DNA of 64,000 bases from Sipunculus nudus. Taxonomy: Eukaryota > Annelida > Sipuncula > Golfingiida > Sipunculidae. This document shows positions 1-10,904 of this stretch, in pieces. Under the pieces are notes generated by a model. It was not told where the DNA came from and did not search any database. It saw only the letters and a program-made list of their open reading frames with translations. The stretch is taken from assembly GCA_026874595.1 (NCBI GenBank), contig CM049317.1:35184901-35248900 (forward strand), written 5' to 3'. Position 1 is the stretch's first letter. Each line of letters opens with the position of its first letter. A program made the translations under genes and the position numbers.

Positions 1-105
1 GCTGCTTGACTGCGCTTGCCTCGCCAACATCGACGTCATGGCACAACATGTTATTTCGCGTTGGAATGTCACTAAACAAATGTTCATAATTCGGTAACAG
101 GTTCT
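1..105 (-). pseudogene. Start of Gypsy reverse transcriptase, downstream of integrase
   Basis: The last 35 or so codons on the minus strand read NYEHLFSDIPTR and CHDVDVGEA, then AVKQ. This matches the N-terminal arm that precedes the Gypsy reverse transcriptase palm, where the usual pattern is a Phe-Ser-Asp-x-Pro motif followed by a short spacer and a Lys-Gln motif. The rest lies outside the window. Its position after integrase is the evidence for Gmr1 order. Confidence 0.6.
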
Positions 106-1590
106 TGAGGTCTTGTTGTTGTTGTGCAATAAGGTGTAACAGTTTGGCATCGAGGTTTTTAAGCACATCTGAGTTTTGTAATGGTACTGTACCACACTGA
201 ATGTCTACATCACACTTACAATCAGTATCTACTTTAACTGGGTCAGGGTCAGTGTGTTTACAATTTACAGCAGTAACATTATGTACAATATCGGATGTGC
301 TATTTCTGTCATAATATGGTTTCAACGTGTTATCATGGCACATTTGTTTCTTCTTACGTCTATCTAGTGTAAACAGTATGTAATTTAAATCGCTGACTCT
401 CTTGTCAACAATGTAAGGACCAAAATACCTAACTAACAGAGGTTTGCCAGGGATGGGAAGTAAGGCAAGGACCTTTTCACCAGGCTCAAACGTCCTACTT
501 ACACTGTGCTTGTCACACTTTGTTTTCATTTTACTTCGTGCAGATTTTAGAACTGACTTTGCAATCTCACAAGCAATGTGTAGTTTTTTGCGAAAGTGTG
601 AGACATGCTAACTAAGTAAACTAAGAGAATCAGGATTTTCACACAAGAGTATTTCTTCAAGCAGTTTCAATGGTCCGTGAACTGAGTGTCCAAAAACTAG
701 TTCAAAGGGACTGAAACCCTAGGTCTCTGACAGCAAACAGCAATAGGTGGATTCTTCATCCTAGTCTTTCTGTGTGTCATAGGAGTAAGTTCTGATCGTG
801 TTTTTTAATGTCTGGTGAAAACGCTCGAGGGCGCCCTGACTTTCAGGATGGTATGGCGAAGAGCTGTACTGTTTTATACCTAGCTCAAGCATAACTTGCT
901 GGAATAAGCCAGACATGAAATTAGACCCTTGGTCAGACTGGACGGATTTTGGTAATACAAAAGTTGTTAAAAAACCTTCATCAGAGCTTTAACCCAACTT
1001 TTTAGCATTAATTTTGCCCAATGGTATTGCCTCAGGGAACCTGGTAGATGTGCACATAATTATCAGCAAGTATTCATGTCCAGATTTTGTTTCGGGCAGT
1101 GGTCCAACACAATCAACAATAATCCTACTGAATGGTTCCTCGAAAGCAGGAATAGGCCTAAGTGGGGCCTTTCGAGGATTCTGATTGGGCTTGCCTACCA
1201 TCTGGCATGTATGGCATGATTTACAATATTGTACAACATCTTTCATGAGGTTAGGCAAATAGAAGTGTGTACTAACTTTCTGGTAATTTTTATTTATTCC
1301 TAAATGGCCAGACAAAGGAGCCTCATGTGCCATGCTTAGAATTTCATTGCGAAAGCTTTTGGGCATTACTATTTGATGTTTGATGGCCCACTCACCATCA
1401 GCGCATACATCAGGTGGTCGCCATTTACGCATAAGCACTCCATTTTTAGCATAAAAACAAACTGGGTTCTGTAACAGCTCATCTTTAGAAACTGCCCTGG
1501 GAAACAAACATGAAATATCAGGGTCCTTATGCTGTTCCGCAATAAGTTCTGACCTTGAGAATGCTGCATCCTGTACGGACGAGACATGAG
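106..1590 (-). pseudogene. Gypsy-type integrase remnant
   Basis: The H2C2 zinc-binding domain is visible as the motif HLGINKNYQKVSTHFYLP followed by CKSCHTC (about 1310-1200). The core begins with FSRIIVDCVGPLPETKSG (first catalytic Asp, about 1120). It continues past a frame break with SVQSDQGSNFMSGLF (second Asp, about 935) and PYHPESQGALERFHQTLK (catalytic Glu, about 850-800). A GPY-type tail (VRYFGPYIVDK) lies near 430-400. The integrase inserts the element cDNA. Stops at about 762, 720 and 608 inactivate this copy. The longest clean stretch is 989-1507. Confidence 0.85.
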
Positions 1591-1700
1591 AGTCTGGCCT
1601 GAACCAGTGTCCCTAAAACTTCTAATAGGGGTAGAGTCTGAAAAATCACTTGAAAGTGATACAAAACCATCATGTATTAATGGCTTAAATAACACCATTT
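1585..1700 (-). pseudogene. Aspartic protease remnant (DTGSGQTLM motif), mostly deleted
   Basis: Around 1610-1590 the minus strand reads RDTGSGQTLM, the active-site region of a retroviral-type aspartic protease. The sequence then passes straight into the N-terminal part of integrase in another frame, so nearly the whole protease, including its flap, is missing. An internal deletion is the simplest explanation. Splicing or polymorphism cannot be excluded from one copy. Confidence 0.6.
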
Positions 1701-3069
1701 CAGAGTCAGGAGACGAATCTACTACCTCAGCTTCATCAAACAAAAAACTGACATTGACAGTGTCTGTCATAAACTCTTTTTCAGAGTTATTTAAGGAATC
1801 TAAATCCTTTTTGTCATCCAACTCCTGATGGGAGTCAACAGAGGAATTTTCCTCAGCAGAAACAAACTTCTGTTTGTCATAAGAGGACCTAGCCTCATTT
1901 GAAATACTCTTGCAAGAGTCTTGAAAGTACCTAGCTTTATTAAATTCCTCGCAGTAATCAACTGAGGTTATTCCCCCGCAAGCTACGGATTCTTCTTTGG
2001 ATTCAGACGCACTTGGGCCTCCGTAGCATCAAACTCTTTATTAGAGTCAATAAAGGAGTTGTACCGCTTATTTACATGAGAAGTGCCAGGCTCTTGAACT
2101 ATGCTATGCATACATTTTGAAACAAAACCAGAAGGTTTATTTGCAAGTTTCCAGCAGTCAGATATTAGATGACCTTCCTTCTTGCAGTAATTACAGATTT
2201 TCTTTGAAAATGACTGGCCTTTGTTGGATTTAGACACAGTGGACGTGGACTGAGGTTAGCAATGGACTTTGCTGAACCATCCGGACTACCAGTACTGGGT
2301 GACTGCGCTTTAAAATTTCTTTTAACCATACTGATTTATATTCTTGTTTGTGAATGACTGGTTAATTTGCTAGTAAGGACATTTTGTGTGTCAATGAATA
2401 ATCATCAGCTAATTGAGCAGCAATGTCAAGTGTTTCAGGACTTTTTCTCATCAAAATAAATTTTAACATCCGCGTTAATACAGCGCATAAATTCTTCAAG
2501 CAAAATCAACTGGCGCAAATTGTCAAACAACTGCTTCTTTGTCCTAGCTAATTCGACGTAGTTCTGTTCTTTGCGCTTTTTTTTTCGCAATTTCTGAATT
2601 TCTGGCGGTAAGCCTCAGGAACTAACTCATAACCTTTTAGGATTAACCGTTTTACCAGGTAATAATCAGCAGCAGCTTCTACTGAAAGCTCTGTATAAAT
2701 TTCTCTGGCCTTGCCAGTCAATACACATTGTAACAGCATAGTCCAATTTTCCTTAGGCCATTTTAAATTTTCAGCTACCTTCTCAAAGTGTAAGAAATAT
2801 TTTCCAACCTCTTTTTCTTGAAAAGGTGGGACAAGTCTAATGTGTTTAGTAACATCAAAACTGGGAGTTAGGGCAGCATGAAACTACGTTCTAGTTTAAG
2901 TCTTTCTAACTCGAGTCGTTTTAACTCAATTTCTTTTTCCTTTTCTAGTCTTTCTCTTTCTAACCGTTCATGTTATTCCCTCTCTTCTCTTTGTTCTGCT
3001 AATTCCCTCTCTTCTTTTTGTTTTTCTAATTCCCTCTCTTCTCTTTGTTTTTCTAATTCCAACTTTTAA
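1700..3069 (-). pseudogene. gag polyprotein remnant (coiled coil, SCAN-like capsid, CCHC knuckle)
   Basis: From the N-terminus the minus strand encodes a Glu/Lys/Arg/Leu-rich coiled coil (about 3069-2880), then a capsid segment with the motifs VGKYFLHFEKVAENLKWP and LKGYELVPEAYRQKF (about 2830-2590), and a stretch resembling the SCAN fold (LILLEEFMRCI, ETLDIAAQLADDYSLTHK, about 2510-2400). A zinc knuckle CNYCKKEGHLISDC (C-X2-C-X4-H-X4-C) follows near 2190-2150, and then an acidic linker. The capsid packages element RNA and the knuckle binds it. The SCAN domain is known to derive from a Gmr1-like gag, which supports the clade. Frameshifts and stops, for example near 2550 and 2440, mean that no intact gag remains. 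Confidence 0.8.
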
Positions 3070-3120
3070 TGCTAAAACAATGGGTCTAGGTCAAGGCCTA
3101 ATAAATTTCAAAATTATTGA

Positions 3121-3138
3121 GCATTCCGGACGGCCCCA
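3121..3138 (-). other. Possible tRNA primer-binding site
   Basis: Eight bases inside the 5' LTR, the minus strand reads TGGGGCCGTCCGGAATGC. It starts with TGG, the complement of a tRNA CCA end, at the expected place for a primer-binding site. The tRNA was not identified and the copy may be mutated. Confidence 0.35.
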
Positions 3139-3146
3139 GAATTTTA

Positions 3147-3988
3147 TGTTACGGAACCTAATATAAACAGATCACGTGTGCATGATGAACACAGATTTTG
3201 TAATGGAGATAAAAAAATCAGATTCTGTAACACTAGGGAGTGTGAAATGTCTAGGGGAATGAATAAAGAAGTCAGTGTTTTTTTTGTTTACAAATAACTA
3301 TAACGTATTCTTAAAACAGCCCTAACATTACAATACGCTAAGTCAATACAATTATACAGTAAAACAGTGGTATAACAACAAATCAATACAATCACACAGT
3401 AAAATAAACAATGTGCACAGTTCCTGGATACAGCCACAGTCACAACGACAAGCTCTTTAAAATGCCTATGCCGGATGAAAAGTCCACACCAATCCTCTCG
3501 GAGAATAACAGTCCAATGTAAAGCTCTTGTAACAATCCAGAAAGTAAACTTGAGACAGGCAGCATTAAATTGTATAGAGTTAGTAACAGTAGAATCCCTG
3601 AAACTACTGTATAATCTGACAGGTCCCACAAACTGACATACACACGTCTGTGTCCGCTGGAACCTTCTTTAACCTCTCTCCCCCTCTCTCTCTCCCTCGC
3701 ATCTAGAAAAAGCCCCCTATTTATAACTTCTCGCCCCAAGCCGAGAATTTTCCGCTTCATGAACAGCCTAAAGAATCCAACTAAACCCACAGTAAACACG
3801 CGTTACAGGAATCATCTAGAAAACATATCGCTGTGCCGCTACATATTAGGGTTTACACGTGACCTAGGCCAGGCGAGTAACCCCAAGCTAGCATGACAAC
3901 GAGAGTTCAACCAGCACGGGTTAAACATAGAGTGCAACAACAACACGAGTTACGCCAGTGCTACACAATAAAAAGTGCACCTGCAACA
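3147..3988 (-). repeat. 5' LTR of the Gmr1-like element (subfamily A)
   Basis: The 842-bp segment begins TGTTACGGAACC and ends CTGCAACA on the plus strand, giving the TG...CA termini of an LTR. The same sequence recurs almost full length at 44711-45557 and as the related but shorter or divergent copies at 30891 and 61367, which defines it as an LTR family. It lies directly upstream of gag on the minus strand, so it is the 5' LTR. Confidence 0.85.
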
Positions 3989-5961
3989 ATATATGAAAAA
4001 TTAATACCATATACAAGAAATATACGAATAATAGGAAAAACGATAGTTGATTAAATATTCGACAGTGCAGTGGTTCATCCACTATAAAACACCAGATAAG
4101 TTAATAAGGAATTAATTAATATCACGTGCAACTTGAGAAAGAACTGTATGAACTTATCACATCAGCTCAGGACCAAATGTCCTATGTTTGTTCATTCAGC
4201 AGCTCTCCTACGTATGTGCCGATTGCACCTGAGAACGGCACATATTTACCTTTTGCTTTTTCTTTATAGGATAATTTTATTTAAACCGAATATGACCACG
4301 AGTTCCATCTAAAGTAGTGGAGCGTACGTTATGTTCGTAACCAAGGCTGAAAATTTAAATAATTAAGCGACGCCCAGGACAACAATCGAACTGCCGTTTC
4401 CATGTGATACCAGAGCATCTGTTCAGTAAAAAAAGACATGGATATAAAGATGTTTTTTCGGAATGTTAAAGGTAGACCCAACAGGCCGGATAAATTGCAT
4501 CAAAAGGTCTAAATACGAAAAGTGTTTGTCAAAGCATTGTCCGTCAGGGCATTTTTGTGATGTAACCTGTTGTGCATATCATTCAATATTGAGGCGATGT
4601 ATAGGCACAACCTAGACATATTCTTAACTCACTACGTGTTCACCTTCACCAAATACATTTTATTTTCACAGACAATATAATACAATGAATATTATTATAT
4701 ACATATATTTGAGCTATTATAATTTATTATATATGATAATGTCATCAAACTGTATATTTCTTCGGTGAGGAATGTATGCATGTTTTGCTCTGACCCATGT
4801 GCGTGATCGGTAAATGTGAAAAACACATGACTCCCGCTTTATAAAAAGGGGAGGTTAAACCAAGGTGGATTAACGACAAAACCTAATAAAAGGTCTTCAT
4901 TTCCGGAACAGGGGTGAGGATAGGTGGAGGCGGGGTTCAAGGCCTCAAAATTGGTCTAATACGATTAAAAAAATGGTCCGCTTCTGCTACTAACGAGGCA
5001 TGCTTGTGTCCGTATCTTTCTTCAGGAATAGTTTCCTTGCCTTAAAACAGACATTTAATTCATCTTTCATGTGAACCTCTCATCAACTTATCTTTTGTAC
5101 GTCCAACAATCGTAACCAGTCAAAGATGGTCGAAAACCTGATTGTCCCTGCGCCCCATTCCGGTTCGCAAATGTAAACAATACTAATGTAAACATAACTA
5201 ACCAAGTCTTCAAGGTAAACATACCGGTATATAATTTTCTTGCCACGAGCGCAGCGCCGCAAAATAAATACAAAATATATTTGTACATATATTATTGAGA
5301 CAGTATCCCACTGAAATTCTATTCTTTTAACTTTTAGAGTAAAAAAGAAGCCAACATTCCTCATCTTAATTAATTTATCTTACCAACCCCGGTTTTATGT
5401 GCTAAAAATATATAAAATTAAATCCACCCAGAAGATATCTGAGCACTATTTCATTGCATACTATGCGCATGACAAACCGGGATCCTGGGTAACTCCATGT
5501 AAAAATGTTCACTTTATTCTTGTCTGAAATAAATGATACAAAATCTAATATTAGGCTATGGGGACAGAGACGCTTATGTACACAAGAGAAGACATAGTAA
5601 AAGATAAAAATGGCTATGACATTTGGCTAAATTCTTATATAGAAAGCTAAGTCATTTTTACAGCCAAAGAGCTTGAAATATATTTGCAATCAGAGGCAAG
5701 ATACACTACAATATAGTGTGGTCCGGCCTGAAGTGGTTTATGGTTGGGGAGGGGGGATTAGTTTTATGCCACTGAAACACTGCTAATGAGGAGAGTACCT
5801 TTCAAAACGATATCTAAAACGAAGAAAGTGCTATATGCACATTTAATGAAATAGCGCAAATTTATTATGAATACGACACTTTTTTGCTGTGACAAATCAT
5901 ACTTTAATCTTTAATTGGAATGTCTCTGTAAGTGCTTTCAAAGCGCAGCGGGGGGGGGGGG

Positions 5962-6007
<46 letters not shown>

Positions 6008-6150
6008 AGGGGGGGGGGAGGGAATAGAGCATGCACGAGAGATAATACCAATGTGACTGTATTTAGATATTTTAATCGCTACTCGTATACAAATAAAAGT
6101 TATTTAGTGTGATTGCCTCACTTAAAACGTGTGCATATGCATACTGGTTT
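3989..6150. other. No gene recognised
   Basis: The stretch has only short open frames without recognisable motifs. It is AT-rich, with no clear RNA gene. The only outstanding feature is the G/GA tract at 5951-6022. Confidence 0.6.
5951..6022. repeat. G-run and (GA)n microsatellite
   Basis: A run of 14 G is followed by about 20 GA dinucleotides and further G-rich sequence. The purine-only strand could form triplex or G-rich structures. Confidence 0.9.
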
Positions 6151-7203
6151 GTTTCTCAACCACATCTTTAAAGGTCTCAAAAACAGAGAAAAAAATCACC
6201 AAAAAAATTAAAAAAAAAAAACAGGTGGCACCACCAGTCTGCAGAAACTAATGAAACATTCCATGACCAATATCCATGCAAAGAATAATGATGACCAATG
6301 CATTAGTTGTTAAAATACTTGAGTTTTTGTATCAAATTTTCCATTATTCTGGGGGTATTACAGAGCCCCATAGCTTGGAGAATCTGGGTAACAGAGGCCT
6401 AATTCCAGGTTTCCCCGCATGTCAAGATGGAAGATTCTAGGTCCAGTCGTTACGATTTTGCCCTGTAAACAGATGACCGCATCTTTTAAGGTCTCAAAAA
6501 TAGAGAAAAAAGTAAAAAATAGTAAAAATACAGGTGGCGCCACCAGTCTGCAGAAACTGATCAAACACTCCATGATCAATCCACCTGCAAAGAATCATGG
6601 TAATCAATGCATTAGTTGTTCAGATACTTGAGCTTTTGTATCAAATTTTCCATTATTCTGGGGGAAACTTCAGAGCCCTATAGCTCTGAGGTTTTGGGCA
6701 ACAGAGACCTAATTTTAGGTTTCCAAGGAGACTTTTCATAGGCCTCCCCGCATGTTAAGGAAAAAGATTCTAGGTCCAGTCGTTATGATTTGTGCCCTGT
6801 AAACAGATGACCGCATCTTTTAAGGTATCAAAAAGAGAGAAAAAAATCGTAAAAAATAAAAAAAATACAGGTGGCGCCACCAGCCTGCAGAAATTGATAA
6901 AACACTCCATGATCAATATCTTTGCAAAAAATCATGGTGATCAATGCATTAGTTCTCAGATACTTGAGTTTTTGTATCAAATTTTCCATTTTTCTGAGAG
7001 GTACTTTGGAGCCCCATAGCTCAAAGAATATTGGTAACAGAGACAAGAAGATTTTTTTATGGACCTCTCTGGATGTAAAGTAAGAAGATTCCAGGTCCAG
7101 CGGTTACGATTTGTGCCCTGTTAACGGACAGACGGCCGGACGGACGACGGACAAAGAGTGATTGCTTAAGCTCAGATGACTTACAGTCAGCTGAGCTAAA
7201 AGA
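6150..7203 (+). repeat. Divergent tandem repeat, about 330-bp unit, with GGTGGCGCCACC palindrome
   Basis: Three to four imperfect units repeat the order: CATCTTTTAAGG, an A-rich tract, GGTGGCGCCACC, CAGTCTGCAGAAAC, then TTCTAGGTCCAG. The CATCTTT motif recurs at about 6162, 6480 and 6814. The block ends in a GGACGGACG-type tract and CAGCTGAGCTAAAA (7130-7203). A single related unit is at 57490-57715. This is a dispersed repeat of unknown class; no coding capacity is seen. Confidence 0.75.
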
Positions 7204-7479
7204 TCATAGTCATTTTAGATATTTTCTGGAAATCTGATGAAAGTGTCATGTTCATTCTTGGTAGTTTCTTTGCGATGGCACAAGTGTTTTCCTACCATTT
7301 CTCTGGTGAGTAAAATCAGCCGAATATTATGGACCGGAGCTAGAAAAACGCATATTAACAGTTATTCCGGTCGTTCATTGTCTCAAGTACAAAACTGTCT
7401 ATCATGCTCGACCTCCAAAAATTACCCTTTGAATGTATCTAATCATACACATCGAGTAACCTCCCCAACGAGATTTTTA

Positions 7480-8780
7480 ACAAGTGGCCCATGGGCCATG
7501 ACACTCAGCTAATTTTGACTGGGTGCTCTTGTTTTTTTATTAATGTTATTTATTGTCTGTGAGAATAGCCTATGGCTAAAGTTACAATGTTGAAAAATGA
7601 ACAGGAAATGAAAATTTCAGGATTCATAGGAGGCCTGCCCAGGACCCCCCTGGATTTCACAATAGCGGTTCTTAGCGGTTCACAATACCATGTTTCTTGT
7701 CCATAGCAGAATATAGGTCACCATGATCCAAATACAGGTTTCCAAGGAGACTGCCAAGGATATTATTGAAGTTCACGTAAGAAGAGTCTAGGGCTAATGG
7801 ATACAATTTGTGCCTTGTCTGTCTGGATGCGCTAAAAAATCATTTTCAGCTAATGGGTCACACAATATAGGTGACCATGACCTTATTTCAGATTTCCCTA
7901 GGACCTCCCTTAATGTCATGTTGGAGATTCTAGGCCTAATGGATATTATTTTTGACCAATCTGACTGTCTTGGTGCTCACAATCATGTTTTCGGCTCAAA
8001 GGCCCAAAATATAGGTCACCATCAACTCTCAGGATATTGAGTTGGAAGATCCTAGGCCTCACACATACGATTTGTCCCTATCTGATATTCAGGGTGCTCG
8101 AAATCATGTTTTCGGCCTGTAGGTCACCAGATTTGCCTAGGACCTCCCTAAATGTCAAGTTGGAAGATTCTAGGGCTTATCGATTCAATGTGTGCCCCGT
8201 CTGACTGTCTGATGCTAAAAAACAATCATGTTTTCGGCACGAAGGTCATAAAATATAGGTCACAGTGACCTAGTTTTAGGTTTCGAAGGAGATTTGCCTA
8301 GAAACTCCCAGGATATTGTGTACTAGGCCTCACAGATACGATTTGTCCCCACCTGACATTCAGGGTGCTCATATGACATCTTTTCCCTATATGTCGTAGT
8401 ATATAGGTCACAGTGACCTAGTTTCAGGTTTCAAAGGACATTTGCCTAGGATCTCCCAAAATGTCAGGTTAGAGGTTTCTAGGCCTAATAGATACAATTT
8501 GTGTCCCGCTTGACTGTCCGGTGCTCAAAATCTTGTTTTCGGCCAGTAAGTCACACAATATAGGTCATCATGACCTAATTTCGGGTTTCCAAGGAGATTT
8601 GCCGAGGAACTCCCTGGATGTGCAGTTAGAAATTTCTAGGTCTAACAGTTATAACTTGTGCCCTGTTAATGGACGGACAGCCGGACGGACAGCCGTACGG
8701 CCGGACAATCGGACGGACGCCGGACAAAAGGTGATGGCTATAGCTCAGATGACTTAGAGTTAGCTGAGCTAAAAATCGTA
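7480..8780 (+). repeat. Divergent tandem repeat, about 145-bp unit, rich in AGGTCA/TGACCT sites
   Basis: About seven diverged units share the motifs GATACGATTTGT, CTAGGCCTAA, TTTCCAAGGAGATTTGCC and a palindromic AGGTCA/TGACCT site. The block starts near a CCCATGGGCCATGAC motif and ends with a GGACGGACAGCC-type tract and TTAGCTGAGCTAAAAA, the same ending as the repeat at 6150-7203. The two blocks therefore belong to related dispersed repeats. Confidence 0.7.
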
Positions 8781-10855
8781 GTATTGTTAAATAATAGATG
8801 GAGCTTTTATGGCTATGTTTTATGTGATACACATGCTCTGCTGAATTGGCCTGAATGCCATGACTGTGGCATTTTGAGATTTATATATATTTTTTAATGA
8901 AACGCATCGCTCTGTATTTTATTATTACATTAAACCAGTCTATACTAATGCTTAACCAGAACGAATATACCCTCAACAGTATATTCTCTATATCTTAACA
9001 AGCAGTTTTTTTTTCATGAAAATTCAAATAAACAATGAATCACATTGCGATTATCCTTAGGTCGCGCACATTCTTTGTAGGTGTCTGTTTTAATGCCATC
9101 CCCTTTTCCTCTGCTTACTATATTACATTTAAGCAGGAAAAACAAATAAATAAAGGCTTGTATGAAACTGTTTTACGGTTTCCATGCAGGAAATTTCAGA
9201 CTACTGCTGAGATAGCCAGATCTAATTCTAGTACATTTGTTGGTTACCAGGGTAACCCCATGCTGTTTTGAGGTGCCTCTGCAAGGAAACATTGATAATA
9301 TGCGGTGCGTTTTACCCTTAATAATACTCAAACAACATCATCGCCAAATATCACTGGAACTGTGTTTGAACAATCTTTTTTTTCGAACAAACCATAAATT
9401 GGATGAACCATATTGAAACCATGTTTATAAAGGAAAGATATTTATGAATTTATATGAAACGACATACCTAGTACCTGTAAGCCCATAAAAAAAACAAACA
9501 GTGGTCGTGTAACTGGTCGAACCCAACTGAAAAACCCTCCCTGTGAAAGCGGGGTCATATTGTCTTTGATTTGAATCCAAAAGCTTTACTTTCTGTTGAC
9601 GGAAGTGTTAGGATCAATGGGGATTAGAGTTGACCTGTGACCGAGGCCCAAAGGCACCTCCTGGAAAAACGCGACAGGCGTTAAGGACCTTAAAGCACAA
9701 AGGACATAGTGGCACCTATGGGGGTAATATTAAAAATATTAAATATGCAGCTTAATAGGGCATATCCCGCAAAATACATCAAACTTGTCCGAGAAGAGCG
9801 CCTCCGATACGCGTGCAGATTTTTTAAGGCCAATTCAGCATGGAAACTAGAAAAAAGAGAACTGCGTATTTTTTTTTATATAGATTATTATTCTTACTGT
9901 ATTTGTAACAGGAATACCTTTCTGATTTGTCATCAGGTGTAACCATGCCGCCATTTGTAATTGACCAGAATTCATATGTTCACAAGCCTAGTGATCATAC
10001 AGACCCGATTTTGAAAAGGACAAGATGCGCGTTAAATGCCACAGTTTGACAGATTAGTCTTCATTGGCATTTTAAAAATATATTTATATATACTTCACAC
10101 CGGGCCTGGCTTTAACCGTGGACGTTTGTATATATGTTGACGTACACTATGAACATTTAAAACATTTTATGACATAGCATGCCGTTGGTGTATGAACAGT
10201 ATACATACCTGTTTCCCTTTAAATTATTTACAATGTCATGGGTCAACCTATGATTACACGGTGCAGTGCATTGTTTCTCGTGACAGTGTCGTAAGCTTTT
10301 CATTGCGCTCAGGAGCGAATGGTTTGGTAAGGAGTAAATTAAAGGAAACGTAGGAAAGTTTTAGCATCGCTTGTGGCCATGTCCACGGAAAATCGATTTT
10401 ACTTTTTTGTCCGTGTATTCTACATCTTGTCGTTGGGAATTACAAAAGAATGCTTAACTTATATCAGTCAGCAGTATAGTATATATATTTAGTATATATA
10501 ATTATATAGGAGACCACCGATAAACTGATTCACCATGTTTGATATTCAAAAAGTATATTAGTTTGTACCATAATTTATGACTGAAAAAAAGTTACCAAAA
10601 AGTATTGGTTTACTAAACTATAAATTCGGAATTGAATTATATTTTCATAAATTCTACTTTATTGAAATGAAGGCCTGAGCAGCCTGGTTGCAGTCCTTCC
10701 AAATAAAATTAAAGACTTTGGTTACATATATGAGTTTACTTTATGGAATATTATATCTAAACCTGGTTTAGGATTAACATATACTGAAAACATTATACTT
10801 TATTTTCTCAAACTTTATACTTAATTGTAATATATTTAAAATTCGATTAAGTATA

Positions 10856-10904
<49 letters not shown>

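Larger units (their letters stand above)
1..3988 (-). mobile_element. Degenerate Ty3/Gypsy retrotransposon, Gmr1-like, cut by window edge
   Basis: Reading leftward from the LTR at 3147-3988, the element shows a coiled-coil and SCAN-like gag, a CCHC zinc knuckle, a protease DTG motif, an integrase with zinc-finger, catalytic core and GPY-like tail, and finally the first residues of a Gypsy reverse transcriptase at the left edge of the window. Integrase before reverse transcriptase is the order known for Gmr1-like Ty3/Gypsy elements; ordinary Gypsy elements have the reverse. Several stops and frame changes (for example near 608, 720 and 762 in the integrase, and in gag) show that this copy is dead. 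The RT, RNase H and 3' LTR must lie left of the window. Assignment to Gypsy is firm; the Gmr1-like clade is inferred from gene order plus the SCAN-like gag. Confidence 0.85.
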
